Positions 9,723-17,997 of a DNA stretch of 64,000 nucleotides are shown here, one piece after another. The stretch is taken from contig NC_090260.1 in NCBI RefSeq assembly GCF_037325665.1, positions 33,898,381 to 33,962,380 of the forward strand. Direction: 5' to 3'. Origin of the DNA: Littorina saxatilis. Lineage: Eukaryota; Mollusca; Gastropoda; Littorinimorpha; Littorinidae. The position numbers were made by a program, and so were the translations under genes. The notes below the pieces were generated by a model. It worked only from the letters and a program-made list of their open reading frames with translations, made no database searches and was not told the DNA's origin. Every line of letters starts with the position of its first letter. Position 1 is the first letter of the stretch.

Positions 9723-9949
9723 AGAGAAAGGGGGAATGTACGTTCTGGCTCACCGATTCCGACAGACCCTAAATATTAACGCAAAATAGGCTTCTGGACT
9801 AAACTTTTACTAAAATGAAACATGCGACAAAATCAGAAAAATACTGCATAAATCCATACAAAAAAAAACCCCAGTAAAGTAAGGTTGTTTTGAACCAATG
9901 CCGGGTCTGTCGGAATCAGTAACCCAGAACGTACATTCCCCCTTTCTCT
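9723..9949 (+). repeat. Left TIR of the Polinton-like element, internally palindromic
   Basis: The outer ~47 bp (AGAGAAAGGGGGAATGTACG onward) recurs inverted at the inner edge (ending CGTACATTCCCCCTTTCTCT), with about 130 bp between. The whole 227 bp is the reverse complement of 22878-23103 apart from about five changes. Confidence 0.92.
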
Positions 9950-10062
9950 TATACAACATTCTTAAGCTCAATACGCTCTCTCATTTACAAACTTTACTTC
10001 ATATGTTCTTTCACTGTTAGAATTATATCTGATACATGCAATGTGACTGTCTAAACGAATAG

Positions 10063-10686
10063 TTAACTCTTTACAAGTGATTCTATTTTTACTTTTTCTT
10101 CCCGTCCTATTTGAATCCCCTTTTTTAAAAACTGCTTTTTCAGATCTTCTATATCGATTGGCTTGTTATATTCAGCTCGTGTTTTTGTTTGAATACTTGC
10201 TTTCTTACTTTTGTAGTCATCAAAGTCTGTTTGTATCTGTTTGAATTCTTCGTCAGAAACTTTTGAATCTTCAAGTGCTTTACTGATAGACAGTTTTAGG
10301 CTAGACAATTTTGATGATGCAAGAGTGGAAATGGATTCGTGTTTTTCAAGCTTTTTCACAATTTTTTTCATTATAGCTGATGCTATAAATGATAAACCAC
10401 CAACTGCTGCTGCGACACCACCTAGGATTAGAGAAACTGGAGTCCCTACTCCGGTAGCTAACAGAATTGTTCCCGTTACACCTGCAGCTGATGCAAGGAT
10501 AGTAGAACCAGTGCTGGCATTAGAAAGGCTGTTGTAAGTTGTTGAGTACTTACGTCTAGCGCGAGAATATTTTTCTAATTCATCTTCTAGTTGTTTTTGT
10601 ATATTACTAATGTGTGCCAGTCTGAATTGTTGACTTTCTGCTGCACTTTCATCAATATTAGGATAAAGCTTCACACTGCTAGTCAT
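10063..10686 (-). CDS. Unassigned protein with a glycine-rich hydrophobic segment between coiled coils
   Basis: 207 residues. Residues 20-50 and 105-200 are charged helical/coiled-coil sequence. Between them (about 60-105) is a long small-residue hydrophobic stretch of Gly, Ala, Val and Leu (GVTGTILLATGVGTP, GGVAAAVGGLSFIASAI), which looks membrane-inserting. The last gene before the left TIR, it is transcribed toward the TIR in the same direction as its two upstream neighbours. No named family recognised. The pattern would suit a virion membrane-active or pore-forming structural protein, which is inference only. Confidence 0.7.
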   Translation of the reverse strand: MTSSVKLYPNIDESAAESQQFRLAHISNIQKQLEDELEKYSRARRKYSTTYNSLSNASTGSTILASAAGVTGTILLATGVGTPVSLILGGVAAAVGGLSFIASAIMKKIVKKLEKHESISTLASSKLSSLKLSISKALEDSKVSDEEFKQIQTDFDDYKSKKASIQTKTRAEYNKPIDIEDLKKQFLKKGIQIGREEKVKIESLVKS

Positions 10687-10716
10687 CTTTTTAATGTAAA
10701 ATATAAAATATTTATC

Positions 10717-11577
10717 TTAATTCTCACTGGCCAGTGTTTCTGCTAAGCTTTGAAGCTGTTCATTGCTTAACACCTTATCTGTATAGTAGAAAGCAATCAA
10801 ATCAAGATAAGTAAGATTAATACTTCTTATTTCTGTTAAATTATTTATATCTGCGTTAACAACAACATTTTGGTTTGACGTCTGTTTTTTTATTGTGTTA
10901 GAATCCTTTTGAACAGCAATAAATACTCTGACTTCTTCAACATTTAATGGTCTCCAGTTGAGATTTATTCCTCTCATTAGAACAGTGTTTGTGGTTTCTT
11001 CCCTTTTCCTGACAACTATATCAAATATCATAGTTGCATTCTGCCCTATTGGAAGCTTGGGTATAAAATCGACAATGGTGTCAGCGTCCTTTTCAACACT
11101 TTGTTTTCTGTGAATGAGATAGTTGTTCTTATGGAAAGGTTTAACTGCAACTTCTCCCCTGCTGTTAATCGCAGGAACAAGGCTAACAATTAGTGGTCCA
11201 GCATTGATTGACTTACGGAATGTGTCGTCTTTTCCAACAAGAGTGTATGGACTCACAAGTTCAAACTTCATTTCCCAGTCAATCTTTTTCATAACAGGAC
11301 TAAGTACCCATTTTTTATTCTGATGTTTCCACATGTAGAATGTGTCATCGACAATTGGATCAGGTACATTAACATCACGGATTTGACCTAGTTTGAGGAA
11401 TCTTGGTTTCTTTTCATCGTCGATTTCCTTTCTCTTGTAATGACCAGTGTCTGTAAACTCGAATGCATACACTGCACCAACTTCAGCATTGCTCTCAAAG
11501 TCGATAGCGTCTGCTAAATCTTTCAACTCTATAGTTGAACATGCAACAGGATAAACTATTGTAGGTCCACTCGACAT
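10717..11577 (-). CDS. Unassigned protein of the Polinton-like element (about 286 aa)
   Basis: Start taken at the ATG at 11577 (MSSGPTIVYP); a few upstream codons are open but lack an ATG. No membrane segment and no recognisable catalytic motif. The sequence is rich in alternating hydrophobic positions (WEMKFELVSPYTLVG, TMIFDIVVRKR, EVRVFIAVQ), suggesting a beta-rich fold that could be a structural, jelly-roll-like or fibre protein. It ends 30 bp before the next gene and starts 16 bp after the preceding one, so the three minus-strand genes probably act as one transcription block. Confidence 0.68.
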   Translation of the reverse strand: MSSGPTIVYPVACSTIELKDLADAIDFESNAEVGAVYAFEFTDTGHYKRKEIDDEKKPRFLKLGQIRDVNVPDPIVDDTFYMWKHQNKKWVLSPVMKKIDWEMKFELVSPYTLVGKDDTFRKSINAGPLIVSLVPAINSRGEVAVKPFHKNNYLIHRKQSVEKDADTIVDFIPKLPIGQNATMIFDIVVRKREETTNTVLMRGINLNWRPLNVEEVRVFIAVQKDSNTIKKQTSNQNVVVNADINNLTEIRSINLTYLDLIAFYYTDKVLSNEQLQSLAETLASEN

Positions 11578-11593
11578 TTTAATACTCAATATT

Positions 11594-12244
11594 TTATGGA
11601 ACTATTTCCAATGTAATGTTAAACAAACAATCAACTGGTTGTCCACTTTGATTTTTCAGATCAATGTGTAGGAATTCATGACACCCTTCCTCCAAGTCCT
11701 TGAACTGAAGTGTCTTAAATGTTGGCACGTGCATTTTACAAAAAGAGGCATCACTCGGTGGAAGAATCCTAAGCAGATCAGAACGCTGATCATTAAACAG
11801 ATTATAGGATGTGTTAAGCTCTCTCATGTGAACAAACAGTACACTGTTAACATCCATGTCAATGGGACGTGTTCCCTTGTATATATTTGTAATTCCAAGC
11901 ATATCAAGGAGTTTGGTTGGAAACTCAAATGATCTGGTTACTTCTCTAGTTTTGGGCATAGTAAGAGTAGCAATGAGACTTGCATGATTTAAACTCGCTG
12001 TAATACCTACTGGAGCAAACAATTCTTTCTCTAAAGTGCAGAAGTCATAGTAACCATCTTCTACAGAATGTGTTTTACCATTAATTCTAACCCAGTTGTT
12101 AGCCTTTTTTTTACTGATATTATACCAAGTAACCTTGTACATAATTTCATGCAGTGCAACTTTCATTCCTCCATTTTGATTGTTGATAGGGTTTGCAAGT
12201 TTAACTGGCACACCAGTCTTCACATTTGTTAGTGTGATAAACAT
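11594..12244 (-). CDS. Candidate minor capsid (penton-like) protein
   Basis: 216 residues beginning MFITLTNVKTG. Alternating hydrophobic strands, no membrane segment, no cysteine motif. Its size and predicted beta-rich character, together with its place next to other putative structural genes, would suit the single jelly-roll vertex protein that partners the double jelly-roll capsid protein in Polintons. I cannot see a diagnostic motif, so this is inference. It starts 19 bp from the divergent plus-strand gene at 12264, leaving room only for a compact two-way promoter. Confidence 0.55.
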   Translation of the reverse strand: MFITLTNVKTGVPVKLANPINNQNGGMKVALHEIMYKVTWYNISKKKANNWVRINGKTHSVEDGYYDFCTLEKELFAPVGITASLNHASLIATLTMPKTREVTRSFEFPTKLLDMLGITNIYKGTRPIDMDVNSVLFVHMRELNTSYNLFNDQRSDLLRILPPSDASFCKMHVPTFKTLQFKDLEEGCHEFLHIDLKNQSGQPVDCLFNITLEIVP

Positions 12245-12263
12245 TTTTTATTCAACAACAAAA

Positions 12264-13484
12264 ATGAGTCAGTATAAATTCAACAAAGACGTTAAATACA
12301 AAACTGGACCATATTACAATCCAAAGACTATTTCTTTCCATGAGTTGGACTTTGCTGTAACAGAAACAGAATCCATTCGCGTTAAAGTGCCTGACCCATT
12401 CCATTCTTACCTAAATCCCCCAATCAAAAATGATAGTGTTCCAAAGATGTGGAACTCTCACCCAATTCAGTTCTATCAGAATCAGTTAAACTTTGCAATA
12501 TTCTGTGCAACCACAGGATGTGGAGTGTCCTATGCAGACCACATGAATAATTCAAACTTACTGACAAAGTGTGTGTACACATTTCACGTTTACTATCAGT
12601 GCAGGAGAATCTTGTCTGAACTTCAGGCACCAATGCCGCATGAAAAGAGCTGGAACCCATTCAACAATAGGATAAACATGAAAGTGTATGAGCGTCTCTG
12701 CAATGAATTCAATATAGATTTTAAGACCGACTTTAGGCAAAAGCAAGACAAAAACCATGGCATGGGAACACTATATTTATGGGGTGTCCACAGGAGGTAT
12801 AATTTTGATTACTGGCCAGGTCATACATCTTTTTCTTCAAATGTGCAGGTACAGTTAGGATCAATAGAACAACAGCACCACAATGCATGGACTACTTTTA
12901 TATTAGACACCGGCAAAGGTTTCACTGGATCAGGTGTTGAAAGGATCAATGAATCTATCCGAACATATGCGTGGTGCTTGCTAGGCTCGCAGGCACAGAC
13001 ACGATCAAACATAATGAGAACAAGCACAGGGTTTGGTGCACAGAAACAGTTGTTATCAAATTTAGAAGATGTCATAAACTCTGCAGTTGATCTGCCTTCC
13101 AGCATCAAAAGGTATCAAGACTCTCTCCGTTATGCAAAATCAAAAGTTGACTTTGCTGTTGGTAACTGCCTTTACATGTTACCTTCTGATCTCCAGCTGC
13201 AGATTGGAACAATAACAAATTATAACAATGAAATCATTATTGCTAGTGACACCCAGCCGCTTGGAAAGGGTGAAGAACTGAATTCAGAAATCAGAACGAT
13301 GCTACAGCCATATCACAATGAACAGAAACAAAGCGTGACAAGTGAAGATCGGGCTGCAGGTGAAGATCATTCTGTCACTAGTGATGATCAAGCTGTTAGT
13401 ATTAGTGATGATCATGAATCGCAGAAGACTGCTCTAGTAATTGGTGGAGTGGGTGTAGGCTTACTTTTGCTTTATTCTCGTTAG
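12264..13484 (+). CDS. Unassigned structural-type protein with a C-terminal membrane anchor (about 406 aa)
   Basis: Start chosen at the ATG at 12264 just after an A-rich leader; the open frame extends further upstream but over the divergent gene. The body (residues 1-310) is soluble, rich in aromatic residues, with motifs such as NPPIKNDSVPKMWN, FYQNQLNFA and TTGCGVSYADH. Residues about 340-385 are acidic/serine-rich with repeated SDDxA-type blocks. The last ~18 residues are a hydrophobic helix (LVIGGVGVGLLLLYS) ending at the stop, a tail anchor. Its 3' end overlaps the convergent gene by 24 bp. Function unknown; a virion or egress membrane protein is a guess. Confidence 0.72.
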   Translation: MSQYKFNKDVKYKTGPYYNPKTISFHELDFAVTETESIRVKVPDPFHSYLNPPIKNDSVPKMWNSHPIQFYQNQLNFAIFCATTGCGVSYADHMNNSNLLTKCVYTFHVYYQCRRILSELQAPMPHEKSWNPFNNRINMKVYERLCNEFNIDFKTDFRQKQDKNHGMGTLYLWGVHRRYNFDYWPGHTSFSSNVQVQLGSIEQQHHNAWTTFILDTGKGFTGSGVERINESIRTYAWCLLGSQAQTRSNIMRTSTGFGAQKQLLSNLEDVINSAVDLPSSIKRYQDSLRYAKSKVDFAVGNCLYMLPSDLQLQIGTITNYNNEIIIASDTQPLGKGEELNSEIRTMLQPYHNEQKQSVTSEDRAAGEDHSVTSDDQAVSISDDHESQKTALVIGGVGVGLLLLYSR

Positions 13485-14663
13485 CAGAACACCTGCAATT
13501 AAAACTATTAGAGTCCAGAGATGTTCAGCCATGAAACCAACAACTTTACCTGCAAAAGATAACAGCCAGCTAACAATTGAACCAATGATTCCTGGAAGTG
13601 CATCCAAAGCTTTTGCTGCTAGTTTCTTTAATAGTTCTGCAATGTGTTTGAGTTGTTTCTTTACCCATCCCGGATCAGATGGAGATGAAGGTGAAGGTGG
13701 AGGTGGAGGTGTGACAGTGCCACCTGTGAATGTTAACACTAATGTGCTTATTGCAAATCCTAACGCAGTTAGTATACTAGCTATTGTGATTCCCTGCTCT
13801 CTGAAAAGCGTTCTAATTCTTTCAGCAAGAGTTGTGTCTTCGTAAAGGATTCTTTGAATTGTATTTTTTATTCTGCTGACCTGTGTTCTCAGTTGTTCTC
13901 TATTGTTACTTAGAACTTCTAACCTTATGGCTTTCTCCTCCTGCAAATCTTTTAAACGCTTAGAAATTCTGTTTTTTACTTCTTGTTCTAGGTTCAAATC
14001 ATCAGCGTCAGCAAGTTTTTGTTTCTCTTTGTTTATATCTTCATCCAGCTGACCTAGTTTTGACAGATTATTTGCTATTTCACCTCTGATGGTTTGTAGT
14101 GATTGATTAAGGGCTTCTATTTCTCTCATAGGTAATAGTTCATGTGGAGTCTTCAGTGAAGTTTCCTCAGAAAAAGAAGTCTCTATCTCTTGTATAAGTT
14201 GATCAGCCTCATCTGCAAGTTTATTAAGATTTTGCAATGGAACAGATTCTATTTGAGTAGCAGTTGGTAGTCCTAGTTCTGCTTTTTGAAGTAAGGAAAC
14301 AACATGGGAAGGTGATGACCGTGTGCTAGGCACAATATCTAATTGCCTAAGTCGATTAGCAGTAAGTTTTTGTTTCAGTGAAACTTTTGATAGAAACTTA
14401 GCAGGATTAGATTTATATGTAAGTTGGACTTTTTCTCCTTTATCGCTAGTTGTATATAAATGATTTGCTTCCATTTTGAACTGGTTTGGATCTAAAACAT
14501 CAGGTTCTTCTCCTAAACTTTTGTAAAAATCTCTAACTTTACCTTCCAGAAGTTCATGTCGTGCCACCTCATAATGCAGTGAATGATGGTAGGGAACCAA
14601 AGGGATTGCTTCGCTCATGTCGTCCGCTGGCTCAAATAAATCTTCAAATCCACCTTCTGCCAT
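13461..14663 (-). CDS. Unassigned coiled-coil membrane protein of the Polinton-like element (about 400 aa)
   Basis: Start taken at the ATG at 14663 (MAEGGFEDLF). Residues 1-130 are soluble. About 150-290 form a long charged coiled coil (EIEALNQSLQ ... LKDLQEEKAIRLEVL). About 305-325 are a first hydrophobic helix, then a proline run and an amphipathic lysine-rich helix (WVKKQLKHIAELLKKLAAKA). The last 40 residues are strongly hydrophobic (GIIGSIVSWLLSFAGKVVGF, then HLWTLIVLIAGVLL). The architecture resembles a membrane-lytic or membrane-bending virion protein; no family name recognised. It starts 35 bp from the divergent capsid-like gene through an AT-only promoter region. Confidence 0.72.
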   Translation of the reverse strand: MAEGGFEDLFEPADDMSEAIPLVPYHHSLHYEVARHELLEGKVRDFYKSLGEEPDVLDPNQFKMEANHLYTTSDKGEKVQLTYKSNPAKFLSKVSLKQKLTANRLRQLDIVPSTRSSPSHVVSLLQKAELGLPTATQIESVPLQNLNKLADEADQLIQEIETSFSEETSLKTPHELLPMREIEALNQSLQTIRGEIANNLSKLGQLDEDINKEKQKLADADDLNLEQEVKNRISKRLKDLQEEKAIRLEVLSNNREQLRTQVSRIKNTIQRILYEDTTLAERIRTLFREQGITIASILTALGFAISTLVLTFTGGTVTPPPPPSPSSPSDPGWVKKQLKHIAELLKKLAAKALDALPGIIGSIVSWLLSFAGKVVGFMAEHLWTLIVLIAGVLLTRIKQK

Positions 14664-14698
14664 TTGTAACTTATTTTTTATTTTGAAAATAAAAAAAG

Positions 14699-16752
14699 AT
14701 GGCACAATCGTTCGGTTCTGTTCTTGATCCTTACAGAAGGCTGAAAGAACCTCTCGGGGTAAAAGGAATAAGGCAAACAGTTATAGTTACAAATAATCCT
14801 TCTACTATTGATCAGAATGAAATACTTACTGTTAGGTTTCCTAATCTAGGTAAGAACGATGTTATTGTACCAGGCACTGTAAGACTATCATTCAAATTAG
14901 AATTAGAATCTGGCTCAGATGAAAATAGGACTTTGGCTTATAATGTAGGAAGAGCAATTGTGAGGAAGATTACTGTCAAACTGGAAGGGCGGGAAGTGAT
15001 GTCATTGAATAATGCAGATGTTTTTTTAGTTTACGCAGATAATTGGTTGACTGACAATGAAAAGAAAAACAGAGTGTTTCAAGGGATTCAGTCAGACAAT
15101 GGGATAAAAGTTAGAATAGGAGCAGGAGATAAAGCTGACAATAACAAAAAAGATAACGCTGTCAATGTTGCTTTTGGAAACAAATTTTGTATTCCACTTG
15201 ACTTTGAACTCATAAATTCACATCCTCCCTTCTATCAAGGAGCATTGCGTGACAGGCTGTCATACGACCTGACTTTCAATAGTTATGATCGTGTTATGCT
15301 TTCACAAGACCCGGAAGCAAAGTATAAGGTGTCTGGAATTTCTTTAGAGTTTGATGTTGTAAACCATCCTGAACTGGCTAGACTTATAGAAAATCAGTAC
15401 AGTTCTAAGCTGCCTATCTATTATGAAAGAGTGTTGAATCACAGTACACTTTCAACAAGAAGAGCAAACGCTCGATCGAGTCACTTTCGCAGTTCTGAAT
15501 ATTATATGAGGCATCAGATGGACAGGAAGAAATTGCTATTCACAACACAATACAGATGTAAATAATTTGATGTAAAGAATAATCCTATAAAGTTTGAATC
15601 AAATCCGATGAATAGTTTCAGAGATATGATATTTCAATTTTTTTCCTTCAAGACATACCTGTGACCTTGAAAAAGGTCAAAGGTCACCAAAGCAGACGTC
15701 AAGGTGTAGAGGTCACTGGGAGTCACGTTCACATAAAATTTGAGCCCGGTCACTTTTATAGTTTCCGAGAAAAGCCCAACGTTAAGTTGTGTGTTGCCGA
15801 ACAGAAAAGGCTAGTTATCTCCCTTGTTTTTCTGATAACGTTCGTAAAAGGCTACAGATGTAAATACTTTGATGTAAAGAATAATCCTACAAAGTTTCAA
15901 TCACATCCGATGAACTTTGCCAAAGATATAAAATGTCTAATTTTTCCTTTGACGCTGACCTGTGACCTTGAAAAAGGTCAAAGGTCAACGAAACCATCGT
16001 TAAAGTGTAGAGGTCATTGGAGGTCACGACTAAACAAAATATGAGCCGGATCGCTTTGATAGTTTCCGAGAAAAGTCCAACGTTAAGGTGGTGTCTACGG
16101 ACGGCCGGCCGGACGGCCGGCCGGCCGGACGGCCGGCCGGACAGACTAACACTGACCGATTACATAGAGTCACTTTTTCTCAAGTGACTCAAAAAGCCAG
16201 GCTGATCCAATCTGGAACATTAACTTGAATACACCAGCTAGGTCAATGAAGGGAATACTTATGTTGTTTGAGGAACCAAAAGATTCATATGAAAGGCAAA
16301 TAGAAAAGTTTTACAATCCACTAATCAATAGAGTATATTGCACAATTGAAGGGCAGCCAAACCAAATATTTGCATCTGGCATGCTGCCATACCAACACTA
16401 TGATGAAGCAAGAAAGTACTTTACTGGAGGAAGATTGAAAGACCCAACATCTGATCTTGTGGCTAAAGATCTACATTTACACGGTGTTGGCGTAGAAGAT
16501 TTCTTGACAAATAAATATGCGTTATGGCTAGATCTCAGAACAACTGACGACAACAAACTGCATGGAAGTGGAAGGCGAATTGAAAACGGATCAGAAGGAA
16601 TCACAATACAAATTGAAAAGGAAGTAGGGAGTAGTAGTAAATCAGTTAAGATCTACGTGTTTGTTGTGTCAGAACACATCTCAGGCAGCAAGGACATGCA
16701 AACAAAACCTTTGCCAATGTTGATGCAGCCATTCAAGAATACTATCTTGTAA
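14699..16752 (+). pseudogene. Major capsid-like gene of the Polinton-like element, split by a nested repeat
   Basis: Starts at the ATG at 14699 (MAQSFGSVLDPYRRLKEPLG). The N-terminal ~280 residues are beta-rich, with the block PLDFELINSHPPFYQ followed by DRLSYDLTFNSYDRV. That pattern I associate with the invertebrate Polinton capsid-like protein represented by C. elegans F54H12.2. The C-terminal part (about 175 residues) lies beyond a 0.65 kb dispersed repeat inserted in the gene. The total protein would be near 460 residues, close to that family's size. Double jelly-roll fold is inferred, not visible. Treated as a fossil copy. Confidence 0.62.
15552..16195. repeat. Dispersed repeat inserted in the capsid-like gene: tandem dimer of ~300 bp plus GC-rich block
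   Basis: Two diverged head-to-tail units begin ACAGATGTAAATA at about 15552 and 15853. Each carries a block TGACCTTGAAAAAGGTCAAA and a block TTTCCGAGAAAAGCCCAACG. The second is followed by 50 bp of CGGACGGCCGGC repeats (about 16097-16143) and the short palindrome GTCACTTTTTCTCAAGTGAC. No coding capacity; a non-autonomous element of unknown class. Confidence 0.8.
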
Positions 16753-16763
16753 CTGGAAAGAAA

Positions 16764-16895
16764 ATGAAGACAAGTGCTCCTCCAAAACTGGGTGACTTTT
16801 ATCAGCCTTCAGAAGAGCAGAAGGTGGGCGAGATTGTTTTCATTGTTATTGGTATGGCTGTTGTTTACTTTATTGCGCGTGCTGTCAAATCTTAA
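16764..16895 (+). CDS. Tiny single-pass membrane protein (43 aa)
   Basis: ATG at 16764, 11 bp after the capsid-like gene's stop; stop TAA at 16893-16895. About 22 polar residues (KTSAPPKLGDFYQPSEEQK) are followed by one hydrophobic helix (EIVFIVIGMAVVYFIARAV) and a short basic end. It lies between the capsid-like gene and integrase in a tight plus-strand series. Small membrane proteins are common in large DNA-virus-like elements, but this one has no name that I recognise. Confidence 0.55.
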   Translation: MKTSAPPKLGDFYQPSEEQKVGEIVFIVIGMAVVYFIARAVKS

Positions 16896-16916
16896 TATTC
16901 TGTCATTTAAAAAACC

Positions 16917-17879
16917 ATGAGTGATGCTTTGTTATCTAAAATATATTATTCCCCAAAAGGATACTGGAAAGGAAGAACTGCTATTGACAAGCTCAGTGAC
17001 GCAGCAGGTGTTTCTCAAGATACAGCAAAGAAATGGTTGTCAAAGCAGGCAGTTTGGCAGATCTATTTACCTGCACCAAGAAAAATTACACGACCACACT
17101 TTGTTAACATCAAACCGAATGACACTCATCAAATAGACCTGCTGTATTTACCGCATGACACAGTCAGAAGGAAAAAATATAAGTATGCACTGACTGTAGT
17201 TGATGTTGCAACAAGATACAAAGATGCTGAACCGTTGACAGAGAAAAGTGCTATAGCTACAGCTGTTGCCCTGCAAGAAATTTACAGACGTGGACCACTA
17301 AAGTATCCCAGAATGATTCAGTGCGATGATGGTAAGGAGTTTAAAGGAGCTGTCAACCAGCTTCTGTTAAAACATCATGTTACAGTGAAGAGAGGTATTC
17401 CAGGAAACCACAGGTCACAGGCTATTGTTGAGAGCTTTAACAAACAGTTGGCAGAAAAACTGTTTTCATATCAGTACCATCAGGAATTTTTGGACACAGA
17501 AAGTAAATTGCGTAACACTGAATGGGTCAAAAGATTACCATCAGTACTTAGAGCAATGAATCTGGAGGTATTTAAAGCTACAGGGTTAAGACCAGTTGAT
17601 GCAATCAAACAGAAAACAATACCTGTTGCTCCAAAGTCAACAACACCAGTGGCATTACTACCTTTCAATCAGAAAGTCAGATATTTATATGCACCCGGTG
17701 AAGCTGAGGGTGACAGCAGGAAGCGTGCAACGGATCCAATCTGGAGTATTGACATTCATGAAATCAAGAGAGTAGTAGAGACAAATCCACCTATATATTA
17801 CTTGAGAGAACCAGCACCGCAAAGAGCCTTTGTAAAAGAGGAATTACAATTAGTTCCACGTGGTACAAATGTTAAATGA
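16917..17879 (+). CDS. Polinton-type integrase (rve family)
   Basis: 320 residues from the ATG at 16917. Residues 20-50 look like a helical DNA-binding region (TAIDKLSDAAGVSQDTAKKW). The catalytic core has the DDE triad in the contexts HQIDLLYLP, QCDDGKEF and SQAIVESFNKQ. The C-terminal ~90 residues contain strands consistent with a small beta-barrel or chromo-like module (VRYLYAPGEA ... IYYLREPAP). This is the retroviral-type integrase that Polintons use to insert their linear DNA. It lies upstream of polymerase on the same strand, and the frame looks uninterrupted. Confidence 0.93.
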   Translation: MSDALLSKIYYSPKGYWKGRTAIDKLSDAAGVSQDTAKKWLSKQAVWQIYLPAPRKITRPHFVNIKPNDTHQIDLLYLPHDTVRRKKYKYALTVVDVATRYKDAEPLTEKSAIATAVALQEIYRRGPLKYPRMIQCDDGKEFKGAVNQLLLKHHVTVKRGIPGNHRSQAIVESFNKQLAEKLFSYQYHQEFLDTESKLRNTEWVKRLPSVLRAMNLEVFKATGLRPVDAIKQKTIPVAPKSTTPVALLPFNQKVRYLYAPGEAEGDSRKRATDPIWSIDIHEIKRVVETNPPIYYLREPAPQRAFVKEELQLVPRGTNVK

Positions 17880-17997
17880 TTTTTTATTTCAGATTTTATA
17901 GTGTTAACAAAAATGGAAGCTCTGAGAAAGAATTCTAAGCAACTTCATTTTTTTAATTTATATTTTTATTTTGAGTTATAAAATCAAACTCACAGCG

